Assembly: GCA_037576195.1 (NCBI GenBank)
Contig: CM075102.1
Location: 50,836,745 to 50,900,744, forward strand
Source of the DNA: Phytoseiulus persimilis
Taxonomy: Eukaryota > Arthropoda > Arachnida > Mesostigmata > Phytoseiidae
Reading direction: 5' to 3'
Length of the DNA stretch: 64,000 nucleotides
Below the pieces are notes generated by a model. That model saw only the letters and a program-made list of their open reading frames with translations. It made no database searches and was not told the DNA's origin. This document shows, piece after piece, positions 1-10,847 of the stretch. Positions within the stretch are counted from its first letter, which is position 1. Each line of letters opens with the position of its first letter. Both the position numbers and the translations under genes were made by a program.

Positions 1-1014
1 TCTCTTGGCTTCCATGGCTTCTCTGGTAGCTGGTGAGTTGTACATTGCTCTTTTCCTTACTTTGACTTCTCTGGTTGCTTTCTGGATGCCTGCTCTCAGT
101 GCTTCGGTGAAAGAGTGGTAGTCCACTCTGCCTCCGCCTCTTGTCTGACGCCTGATAGTTTCAGTTGCTCTGTCGGCGGCAGCCTTTTTGTTCGTGATGC
201 GGATCCTTGGTATGATCGGCCTTGGTTTTTCCACAGTAACCCGGCACGTCATGATGATGAGGTTATGGTCGCTTATTTGCGTCATCTCCCTCCTTTCATC
301 TACAACCATTTTCTGAAACGATTTAATAATTTCACCGTTGCAGAGGAAATAGTCTATTGTTGCGTCTTTCCTCGTGTGTTTTCCTTCACACTGATCGACT
401 GTGTTTAGGATTACTAAGCTATGGTGTTCAATGAACTCCAGTAGTATTCTCCCTCTTGTGTTATTGTAGTCGGCAAATAGGTGGGTGTGGGCATTGAAGT
501 CTCCCCCTATAATTAATCCTTTCCCGGTACATTCTTTTTCAATGAATTCGGTTACGGTTCTCATTTGCTTCCTGTTCGACGCTACTGCCGTGTGCGCGCA
601 GTAGATCGATATCATGATCCATGGTACTCCCAGCGTCTTCAGCTCGACTGCAATCCAGTCCTCACCCTCCCCTCTTCTCTCGAGGTTCAGGTGGTCTGCG
701 GCGAGGATCCCTACGCCCCCAAAGGCTTGTCTACCCGTGGGGCCCGATCTGTTGTTCCCGAACCATCTAAAGCCTTCCATCCTTGGCGGCTTCTCCTGAT
801 TCATAAGCTTGGATTCACTTACCATCAGGATGTCCGAGCGCTGGGCTTCCATGATTTCTTCGATAGCCATTGCCCATTTTTTCCTATGGGTTCTGGCTCC
901 GTTCAAGTTGAGGGCCGAGATGCGTAGGGTGTGTCCGGTTTCTGCTCTTTCGTCAGCCCGGGGTCTCCCTCGGCCCCTCCTCCTCCGATTAGGATCGACG
1001 TTGAGGGTTGCTCC
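1..1014 (-). mobile_element. Non-LTR retrotransposon ORF2, endonuclease part (runs off left edge)
   Basis: The minus strand is open without a stop from 1014 to the window edge (338 codons). It reads as an endonuclease/exonuclease/phosphatase domain of LINE ORF2: an N-terminal segment ISALNLNGART, then a GGVGIL block, the catalytic-type GGDFNAH motif near position 500, TIDYFL near 350 and the closing SDHNLI motif near 265. These are the usual landmarks of the apurinic-type endonuclease that nicks target DNA. The reverse transcriptase should follow beyond position 1. The first ATG in frame is at 870-868, but the domain begins upstream of it, so translation probably couples to ORF1. The frame is closed upstream by a TGA at 1017-1015. 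Absence of stops suggests a fairly young copy. Clade not assigned. Confidence 0.9.
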
Positions 1015-1810
1015 TCACCGTGAGGATTTTTCCTCCTCCCGGTGGGCCCTCATTGCCCCTTCTCGGAGTTTGCCGCTGTTGTTGCTGCTGTTGCGGTCTT
1101 TGTCGTTGAGGTTCCCCTCGGGCTTCGTTGTGCCGTCTGGGTACTTCCTCTTGACCTCTCCTCGGTCCTCTCTCCTCTTGCGGTCTTCCGAATCTGACTC
1201 GCTTATTTTGAGGCGATCCTCCTCTGCTTTGGCTCCTCGGACGATTGTATTCGTCTCGGGCTCTTGATCGGGACCGAGGGTGTTTTCTTCCCGCGGGGTT
1301 GTAGGCTCTGTCCGTCCTCCTTCCCCGATCTCCGGATTCGCCTCCCCTGGATGGCCCGGGTCGGTCGGCATCTCTTCGGTTACCCACCTCGGTGCGTACC
1401 TCGTTTCGATTTACGAGTATGCCCACCGGTCTTCCTTCCTCGGCCATGTATTGGAACATGGCTTCAGAGGTTTGGGTTAGTATGCTCACTCCATACCTCT
1501 GCAGCAGTTCTGTTTTTTTGGCCTCATGGGCCGCCAACCCGGTTTCTCTCCTCAGCTCTAGTTCGTCTGATGAGAGACCGGAGATGGTCCTCAGGTGTTC
1601 GGTGATCAGGCCTTCTATGGCCTTCACCCCCTTGGCATTCAGCCCGAAAAGCTCTTGGTTGTCTTTTCCGGGCCTCTTGGACATGCAGTCGGGCTCCATC
1701 TGTCGGGTGTCCAGGACTCGGATTGTTCCTGTTTTGACCGCCCTCGAGTGGGTGACGGCCTCGTTGACACTCGGCGTGATGTCACAGACTGGGTCCTGGC
1801 TCATGGTCAT
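989..1810 (-). mobile_element. Non-LTR retrotransposon ORF1 (gag-like)
   Basis: Open reading frame of about 273 codons from an ATG at 1810-1808 to a stop at 991-989, directly upstream of and overlapping the endonuclease frame, as expected for ORF1 of a two-ORF LINE. The first half is a helical, charged region (ITEHLRTISGLSSDELELRR and following). The last 120 residues are very rich in Arg, Gln, Pro, Ser and Gly, with a run of Gln near 1080, which suggests a nucleic-acid-binding tail. I see no CCHC zinc knuckles, so assignment rests on position and composition. The open frame continues upstream through 2179, where it changes into an RT remnant. The ORF1 start is therefore a choice, not a certainty. 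Confidence 0.7.
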
Positions 1811-1864
1811 CCACGACAGGGACTTGATTTGTCCTGTGGTGGTCTTCAGCCGCGCGAGGGGTCC

Positions 1865-2217
1865 TACTATCCGTTCATGTACGGTGAGGAGCTTGAAGGT
1901 ACGGTTTGTCAGGAAGTCAGACAGCCATTTAACAATCCTTGGTCCAACTCCTTTAATCGGAAGCACCGAAAGAAGTAGGTCATGCGGCATAGTTTCGAAA
2001 GCAGATTTAAAGTCTGTGTATACAACATCCACGGCTTTTCTCTTGTTCACGTTGATAGCGGTCGAGTTCAGGGAGTCCATCAAGCAGTCATTGGTTGACC
2101 GGTTTCTGCGGTATCGCGAACTGTCGATCAGAAATGAGACCCTGATTCTCAGCATTGCACATGATGCCCCGGCATACAATGCGCTCCAGCGTTACGGTCG
2201 AAACAAACAGGGCTCGG
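1865..2217 (-). pseudogene. Reverse transcriptase fragment of a second LINE copy (frameshifted)
   Basis: Minus-strand peptide carries RT finger and palm sequence: LERIVC, then GLISDRQF in one frame, then RRNRSTNDCLMDSL, a degenerate catalytic-aspartate block VVYTDFKSAFETMPHDLL and WLSDFLTNR in the next frame. A single frameshift near 2117 separates the two parts. The usual order is endonuclease before RT, but this piece lies upstream of the ORF1 and endonuclease of the neighbouring element, so it belongs to another, dead copy. Sequence after about 1865 no longer follows RT, so the join lies near there. Confidence 0.85.
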
Positions 2218-5051
2218 AAAATGCATCCCTGTATAAGTCGAGAGATGACGCATCTTTCCTCTCATTCGCGCTGATCGGTTTCGAATTGCACCCCTCAGAC
2301 CGGCTCAAGAAAATACCTCGTCCCCTGTTTTCTCTTCATTCGCTCAACAAAACTGACCCCGATACGTCAAAAGTCAACCGATCGAGTTCGTATTGGTTCC
2401 GTCAGTTTTGTGATTCTTTCGCTGACAACCAATGATCTCATTCGGGCAGGTTCAGCTCCTAGTACAAATATCTGCAGCGTACGCGGGGAATCATGCATGG
2501 CCTGCGAGAAAAGAGTCGCGGAATAGATCTCCCGATCCTCGTTGTTTGCTGTAGAAATCACGCCCTGGATCAGTTCGTTGAAGCTGAGCGAGCGCTTCAA
2601 TTGCACTCCGCACTATCAAGGGAGTCTTCGGCCGCGGGCATACTTCAATACAGTGAAGATTCAGTGCAACTCCAAGAAATTTCCAAGAGCGAGAAACTAA
2701 GGGAATCCGCAATAACATGGGACGGGAAATGATCCCATTAACTTCCTATTGGAAGTGTCTGTGTGGAGAATCCGTCCAGAGCTCAAAGATAGCGACCGAT
2801 CACCCTCACAAAAGTCGGTGATTTCTTCACCAAATCTCGTCCTTTGGTCACTCCCCCCGAATCTTCTCAGGGAAATCGAGTTCGAAAAACAATCCAATTG
2901 CGGAAGTTCCTAGATTGGTCCAAACTACCCGGCGACGAGCTTACTGGGTTGAACCGAACACCTTGGTTCCGCCCGAGGATCGAGCTCCAGCAGCCAGCAG
3001 TTTCCGAGTTGTTTCAGGCTTCCAGGACGAAAAACTGAAGAAGCTCAACTCTTGGCGCAGAAAAAAAGCTCAGATCAACCCAACAACTTCGAGACGTGAG
3101 GCTGAGCAGTTTCGAGAGTTTCTTACACCAGACGGATCCTTCGAATTGGGCTTACCTGAGGGGATTCAAGGGAAATGCATCGAGGACGAGATTTCGTCAA
3201 GAATTTCGGCGACTTTGACCAGGCTTATAATATCAGTCGCCGATTTCGAGTACGTGTTGTGAGCGAGAGGATCAATTCGATTGAGCATAGCTGGTGAATG
3301 GAATACAATCTCTTCTTCCGTCTTAAGGTTTTTCATCGCTCAGTCTGATTGAGAAGCTGAAACGGAGCGCGGCGAAAGCCGAGCACTTTTCGGGGTATTA
3401 GTTTGTTGCCAAGACTTCATGCATTGGTATCACTCGATCGGCCTCGGAGGGCGAGGAAGGGTCCGTTAGCTCATCCGCAGCAAGTCGAAGGAATGAAAGA
3501 TACCGAGCGCGGAAGTTTAAATAGATGCTCGTCGGCGGACGCGCATGACTCATTTTTGTTGGATTCTCGTCCGGGAACCCTCACCAATGTAGTCCAGTCC
3601 TTTCAATTCCGCCCCGGCTTGCTTTGCGCTCCGAAGGAACTTGGTATACAGGGTGACTTCTTTCAGTCGGGAATTTTCGAACCCGATATTTTTTTGGCCA
3701 TAAATTTCTTGCCACGCTTGCCATTTTTCGAGGAAACGAGATGAGTTCGATAGGTTTTCGGGTGAATAACAGTCTCACTTTCGCGCGTCCAACGCGACCC
3801 CCACGAGTCCGATCGGATGAATATTGACGTTTTCACCATGACTTTTAGGGAGACTTCGAAAAAAAAGTTGGTCATTTTCAAATCAATTTCGTTTTGTATA
3901 TTTCGCTCCTTATGCCGGGATAAAATGTGAAGACGATGAATGCCTGGCGCTTCTCAACAAGGAACAAAGCTACACCAAAGTCTGACGAATGAGGGACGAC
4001 TTTTTTTTACTGAAAACATTACTGAAACTTTCGCTTGTGTGCACACATGTAAACGCCGATTATTTTGCACGTTGGAGCAACATTCTGTATATCACGGAGA
4101 AATGCCTGGCCTTGATAATTCCACCGATGAGTGTGAATTCGGGGCATATTCATGGTTGGAAAAAAAAGTCTCTTATACGCCAGACGTCGGTGTAACTCAA
4201 ACAAATGAGCCCGGAACAGTTGGGATTGTCTCTCCACGACAAGCTTGAAAGTGTTTGAAGTTACAATGGGAAGAGTTGTTCTATCCCTAATCTGTTCGCT
4301 TCTTAACGATTCGATCGAGAACTTTCGGTGTTCAATGTTGCAGCTCGCGGTGTTCGTATCAAGAAGGCGCTGGCCTTCTGGCCTTGATCACCGGCTCTAT
4401 ATTGTGAGCCGCCAGTATGGTGCGAAAAGTAAGGGGAAAGCTGGTGTTGAGAAAACTTGCACAGAGTGAGGGTACAGGAAGGTGGCCCGGAGTCAGAGCC
4501 TTGTGAAAAGCTGTCGGCCGGATCCGACGCTCAGACAGTTTTCCAGGGCTTTCGATCATACTTTCTACAGTCAAAGGCAGATCGAGATGCCGGAGTCCGC
4601 TGTGACCAGAGTGACACTTCGTCCCACACTCGGAACAAGATCTCGTTGGCCTCGAACAGATCCCTTCCGAGGGCCTTTATCTGGTTAGGCCCCTTCACTT
4701 AACATCATTTCTCATAAAGTGACCGAATCTACGCACACAACGGGCAGCACCCCGTCGGAAATATTCCTTCGTTCATCGGCCGATCGTACTCGGCCGAGAG
4801 TGTGTTCCGAGTTGAAAAAAAAAAAAAATACCCGATATTGAACTCCTGTGCTGAAGGTGCATGAAAGTCATCAAGAATGGTGGGAAAGTCAGCTAAACTC
4901 GGAGGAATGTGCCCTCGTATCTCCCTCTCGATCTCCCTCTAGCAGACTTGCTATCGTATCTTTCCGAGTCGAAATGCCTCGCAGAGATGAGGCATAGGTG
5001 AGTCTCAAGCCTCTGGAACTCAGAATGGTACATTGGGCAGGGGAATCGCTA
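2218..5051. other. Intergenic, nothing recognised
   Basis: Several short open frames on both strands, none above 115 codons, none with a recognised motif or a consistent set of splice sites. Contains A-rich runs (for example near 4815-4828). No gene supported. Confidence 0.5.
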
Positions 5052-5136
5052 TGTCGGCTCGTTGGCCGTGGGGCATGAACCAACGCCTTGGGTGCCACGC
5101 TAAGCTAGCAATCGCGGGTTCGATCCCCGGCCGACA
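5052..5136 (+). repeat. tRNA-like sequence (Pol III promoter boxes; tRNA pseudogene or SINE head)
   Basis: Terminal halves TGTCGG (5052-5057) and CCGACA (5131-5136) pair like an acceptor stem. A near-consensus A box TGGCCGTGGGG lies at 5063-5073 and a B box GGTTCGATCCC at 5117-5127. The anticodon arm can pair (CTTGG with CTAAG), but the loop between is not a normal CU-NNN-AA loop, and the D arm pairs over six bases. It is therefore not a normal functional tRNA. A tRNA-derived SINE or a decayed tRNA is the likeliest reading. Confidence 0.6.
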
Positions 5137-6653
5137 ACCAAAATTTCTTATGTGGAAGAAAGAGGATTTAATTTATATCAGTATTAAATCTGAACTATCT
5201 TGAGACCCAAGCCCACCGCCCGCAATGGCATTTGCGAGGCGATAGGGACTGTTACTGAAGCAATAGCGAAAGGTGATTCCGGGACACTTCTGAGGGCTGG
5301 CTGAGAGGTTCAGCCGGAAAACAAAGAACGGGGATCGCTAAGGAATTGGAGAGCTTTCACGAAACGTAGAGGGAATTCAACAAACTCCGCTGGTACTCAT
5401 AATTATGAGTCCAACGAGGAGCGAGCGCGGTCCAGTATTCATACCGTTATGAGCTTGCAAGAGGAAGGGACACGAAGGTAGTGATAGAAGACAATGGAAG
5501 GGTATCGAGCGCTGCTATCGAGTAGCGGGATGAGGAATCGGAAGAGGACTGGGAACCTCCACTCCCCGCATTGAGACAGGAGGACGGTTCACTTCTCCGG
5601 CGTCTGAAGATTTCTGCGAAAGTTTTCTGCCTAAGAATAAGTTGTTGATTTGGTCGAATCGGGAACTTGTCGGAGCCCGAAGTGAGAAATCCTAATCACA
5701 GAACATCAGTGACCATTATCGGGATAAACAGTCCCAATCGTGATTCTTTCGTGCAATGATGTTCGGTACCGCAGGTTTTTGTTCATACGGGGAGAATTCT
5801 CACGTATTGGAACTGCTTCCACGCGATATGTTCTCGTTTTGCACATCGTCGAGTCGGTCCAGTATGGTATCTATCTCTGTTCCGCCCCGGGCATCACCGA
5901 GGGTCGCTACGCTATTGGCTCTATCGGAGATTCACCGGGACCGTGACATGGATACATCCCTCTCGACCGGCCTTCGGTGGTGAAAAATATCATTGAATCC
6001 TCACCCGTCCAGCATCCTCGGCAGACACTTCCATCTACCACTGACCACCCATGGACAATATGACTTGACCACATAATCTTCCGTGCCTCTTCAGCACGGT
6101 CACTCCTCGCAGACCAATAATACGAACTTTATTACCACGAATAGTTCTGCCTTCGGTCTTCATGCTCCCCAACTTCCGTGAATCTAGGTTACCCTGGAGC
6201 GGAGATGGAAGAAACAAACAGACAAAAAATCACGGCAATCCGAGAAATCAATGTTCGATGCCTGTGCCCAAAGAATCTACGTTTCCGGAATCCCTGTCAG
6301 AATGTGATGGAATATGGACTCTAAAATGGAAAACCAGTGATTTTATACCGATTTTATCCATCAAACAAGCTCTTGTTTCGGCCTCCTAAGCGGGAACTAT
6401 TCTAAGACCATATATATTGCTTCCATCCATCTGAGGTATCCAGTACTCGCTGTCAGTGGCAACTTTCCGACTTCATTGAAAGACTCGGTTTCACATTGAC
6501 TTACACTCGTGCGTAGAGGGAATGGATATTCATGCGCAATTGCACTCAAGGGAGCCTAGTATCCCGGCGTATATCCAGGGAATAATTTTATCTGGACTCG
6601 TCGACAATCATAGAAACGAGTTGTTGATTGTGACACGATTCAGACCATGTGCT
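5137..6653. other. Intergenic, nothing recognised
   Basis: AT-rich stretch just after the tRNA-like element (5140-5200), then no open frame above 75 codons with a recognisable motif. Probably includes the 3' UTR of the minus-strand glutaminase gene next to 6654. Confidence 0.5.
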
Positions 6654-9403
6654 CTATTTGCTCGGGGTCTTCAGATCTGGCTTTGAAATGGTTTCCTCTT
6701 CAGCGTCTTTGTTTCTCGTGACTTCCTGGGTGGCGCTTCCTCTATTCCACTTGCTGAGGTACTCAACGATAGAGCTGTGGCCGAATGTTCGAGCATCGTC
6801 GAGTGGCGTGTGCCCCCACCTGGAAGGAGGATGATCGATGGAAAAACCGTCTCAGCATCCTCTTTGATGAGTCGTATTCCGATCCAATACCTGACATTGG
6901 CTTACCGATCTTTGTTGCACGGGTTAACACCGCAGATTTTCAGAAGGAACTCAACGGCTTCAAGATGACCCTCGGCGGCAGCTAAGTGAAGAGCCGTTCT
7001 GCCGTCATAATCCGAGAGTCCCATGTTCATCCCCGATAGATAATGTCGCCGCATCGCGGTGACATCTCCGCTAGCCGCCGAGAAAAGCAGATTGACCACT
7101 TTTTGTCCCTTGGTGTCATACTTTTGTCGACGAGGATCTTTTTTCTGCGTCATGTGTCGGAGATTGTCGTAATGATGGAACGAAAACACGCGAACTAGCT
7201 CTTCGCAAAAACTCACGCCCCGCACCGAATTTCCTGAAAGCATCAAGGAGATTAAAACTCAGTTTCGAGGAATCGCGCTGATTCGTGGGAGCGGCATTTC
7301 TCAAACCGCTCGGCAGCGCTGTTCGGAGAGCCTACTTCGCAATCATCAACCAACCGTAGTTGTCGAGCGGAGGGGACCAGAGCCCAAGCCCCATGACATT
7401 TGGTACCACAACCATGGTGCATCCAGCCACTCCTGTCTTTGCTGGTAGTCCAACTTTGAACGCGAACTGACCAGAATAGTCATACATGCCACACGAGTGC
7501 ATCAGGGAAAGCACATCGCGACAGGAGTTGGGGTTGATAACCTGGATATAGAATGTATGAGCGAATCCGCCGAACAAAGGAATATGCCGCGTTGACGTGA
7601 TGTGATAGTACCTGATGTCCGGTTATCGGGCAGATACCACCGTTCGCCAAGGTTGCAGCCATGACAGACACCGAATGACAATTCACTTCGAGAGAGCATA
7701 ATTGGAAGTAGAAATCCATAGCGTCTTTCAAATTGACCTTCTCTGGGAAACATTTGTTCTCTTTCATATAATAGCCGATAGCGTAATTACGATCAGCTGC
7801 TTCACGTTCCGAGAGGAAGATCGCATTGTTGAATGATAGATATTCTCCACCTGACAGGGCGCGGTAATACTGACATAACTGCAAAATTCCAAAGAAGTCG
7901 CGTCAAATACGGTCATGGGGAAAACCTCTCAATGACGGAAGTGAGAGAGCCTCTTTGTGTACGACACACCTAATATCTTTCAGAATAGAATCAATAATTA
8001 AGCCTTTGAGAATCGTGCCGTACCCAATCGAATTTCTCCGAAGCACGCATTTCGGGCTCAATTAGATTGAGTAAAGTGGACGCAATAATGATGGCCCCGG
8101 CGTTCACCATCGGATTGTGCGGTTTCCTGTTGTGATCCAGCACCAGTTCGTTGAACATTCGCCCCGACGGTTCCTGTCCAACATATTGATGGACCGTGTC
8201 TGCTCCGAGTTCCGAGAGAGCGATCGCGTAGTTCAAAGGTTTCCCCGACGATTGTATTGTGAACGGAACCTCTGCATCGCCTGCCAGGGGAATACATATT
8301 TGGGCAGACTTTCCTCAGATCACTGGAATTTAGTTATTCAATTTCGAAATTTCATGGAGTGTCTAACAGAAGTTGCAGCCACAGTTTCTCACCTATCGCG
8401 TATCTTTGGCCATCTACAGTGCAAACTGAGACGCCCCAGTAGTCAGGCGAGTACTTCGCCAGCTGCGGTATATAAGTTGCAACCTTGCCGTTCTGGTTTC
8501 CTTTGCATTTCCAATAGAATTTCTCAACGTAGGCAGTGAAATCTTGGAAATCGGGTATCACGAACTGGTGCCTGAGTGCTCTCGTGATAAGGACAATGTT
8601 TTCTTTCAGAACATGCTTAAACGTTGCCTTATCCAAGCTCAAGCCTTCCAGGGATCCCATTCCGCCATTCCCCCCGTGAACTTCTCGCAGATTCGTCATC
8701 ATTTCCTGAGGTCGGTGAAAGCTGCATTATTTTCGAGACAGGTCTTCTCGATGTTCTTTTTCAATGCTAAATATTTTTCTCTCAAGCGTTGCATCGAACC
8801 TTGAGTCGGTGGTCATTCTTTTTCAAGCCCGTGGCGAAGAGAGCTTCGAAAAATTTCCCAATCGAGATCATATCTTCCTCATCTCTGAACATATCGAAGA
8901 GGATGTCCTCAACGTTCGTGGGCTGTGTGTCGCCGCTGGAAATCAACTCGGCCATTAAACAATGCCCTAAGGAAGACAATGTATCGTGACTCGTGCATAA
9001 TTGATCTGTCCAAGAGAAGGCCACCGATAGCTCAGAATGCTCTTCGACGAAGCCGTGCGAGGAAGCTACGAACATACCCTTTTAGCGCTTTCGCTTTACC
9101 TTCGCGAAATTCCTCCTCCGGCATGAAAATCCGGCTCGCATGTGAGTAGGATCTACAGGAGCCGAGCTGATTCTGATGCCAGGTCGGCACCCGATGGACT
9201 CCAGGCCATTTGTTCCCGGAAGCGTAGCTGTGTCGTGCTGCGTCACATTTTCCATCTCGTTGACCACTCAAAAAAATTTGTTGAGAAGCGGCTCGGTGTA
9301 CATCGCGACGCGAACAGATTTTAGGTTGCGGGAAGACTATTGGGCTTCTGGAGTTTATCAGACGACTAATGCGGCCTGTTGGGTGGAAATTTTTCTGACT
9401 CAT
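6654..9403 (-). CDS. GLS: Glutaminase, kidney/liver type, mitochondrial (8 exons, 662 aa)
   Basis: Hydrolyses glutamine to glutamate and ammonia. Exons on the minus strand: 9403-9100, 8966-8800, 8705-8393, 8280-8024, 7878-7612, 7541-7355, 7233-6906, 6819-6654; all GT-AG and phase-consistent. Length matches human KGA (669 aa). The N-terminus ([15 protein letters not shown]...) is Arg/Ser-rich without acids, fitting a mitochondrial presequence. Then follow the EF-hand-like segment ([10 protein letters not shown]), the serine beta-lactamase-like catalytic domain and C-terminal ankyrin repeats ([20 protein letters not shown]). Catalytic Ser and Lys sit in [47 protein letters not shown] and GVAG supply the other substrate-binding residues. 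A GTG at 9427 is in frame, but the ATG at 9403 is the natural start. Introns are 70-145 bp. Confidence 0.96.
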
Positions 9404-10847
9404 TGTCAGTGAAACAGTTCCGGACACCTATCGGGCGGCCTTCCGATATCTAGAATCCGAGGTTTATTCTAGGTATATTCCAGTGAGCTCAGTTGGATAA
9501 AAATCCGATTGGAGCCTCGACGATCTAATGTCTTCTGTCAAATGAACGATAAGGTTTCAGCAAGGATATCGATTACAGTTGCGTGACTCGACGAAATTCC
9601 AGAGGAGCTCCTATTGAAAATCGGCCAAATTCGATGCAGGTTCTCAATGATACCGCTTCCAAGTCGAGTACATGGTTCAGTGGTCCGGAAACCTGGGGGC
9701 TGTTCTCCGGGAAAATTCAAACGTTCGAAGCTCCGTTGAATTCCGCGAATTCGCGTTTATTTTCTCTGAGGAGCTGCTCCTCCTTCAGAATGACACTCAG
9801 AGACGAGAATGAATGCCTTCGCACATGCTCAAGACTCACCCGAACTCATTAATCAGCCGACCTGCCTGCCGTTGTGAGCAGAAAGACTGATTGCCGTTGA
9901 TGAGGTCACCCGCCGATGCAATCACTCGTTTGTTTGTGCGATTGCGTTCTGAGGAGCTCGAGAATGTGCCGAAGGCTGAGGTCGCACACTCTGGTAAGAA
10001 CACGGCGTGTTGTACTCCGATCAATGCGGCTGCTCTTCGAACAAGATGGCCGGAGGGCGAGGGCCCTCGTCGAGAAAGGGCGGGGAGCTGACCCTGGGGA
10101 CAGAACTCCGACAAGAGCTCAGAGACGCGCGCGGCAGGGATCCAACTGGCTGATGAGCATTATGTTCCCGGATAGCTAACGGGGGCTGAATTGGATTCAC
10201 GACATACTTTCTCCCAGAATTAGTTCTTGAATAGAGACTCCGTTCGAGAGGCAACCAGAACTCCGAGACCACTCAGAACGGAACATTGCTTCCGCGGAAA
10301 AGTGATGCCAGCTGTTCCCGTTAGGTCCTCAACGGGAATTTAAATGCCCCCCATAAACTTTCCGGCTAAACGGACGGTTTCGGAAACTTTAGTGCTTCAA
10401 CATTCTCCCCAGTTCCTGTCGACGCGCTCCTTGTGGCGCACAGCTGAACTGGCCTGTGAGACGGCTGTTCACAATGGCTCGGTCTGTAATGACAATTGCT
10501 CATCGTAACAACTGGTTCTGCGCGTGACTAGTCCCGAAGGTCTTGCTCGATGCTCGTGGCTCAATAATGACACTGAACCATCACAAGCAATCAGAACTAC
10601 GAGCTCCAGAATAGCTACCGAATAATCGAAGTCAAAGAGGCGTCTGGCCACGACGCAGAGAAACAGGCCGGTTCTCGGAGAGCCTTGGGGAGAATAATCG
10701 GACAAAGGGCTCGCAATCGCAATAGAGTTCGAGAAGGTGCCAAGGTGTTTTATTGAACAACAACAAGCAACTAAGAAACACTGATACCACGTGCGCGTCC
10801 CGAATGAACTCCAGCTCGAATGATGCACCGAGAGCCCTCGGCGCGAA
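9404..10847. other. Intergenic between glutaminase and SARAF-like gene
   Basis: Glutaminase promoter and 5' UTR should lie above 9403. A minus-strand AATAAA (TTTATT at 10749-10754) about 95 nt past the SARAF-like stop is a good polyadenylation signal for that gene. No other gene seen. Confidence 0.5.

Noticed and set aside
1392-2435. 347-codon plus-strand open frame
   Set aside because: Antisense of LINE ORF1 and the RT fragment, which carry recognisable protein motifs on the minus strand.
9404-9427. GTG at 9427 as the glutaminase start
   Set aside because: Non-ATG; the ATG at 9403 gives a normal mitochondrial presequence and family length.
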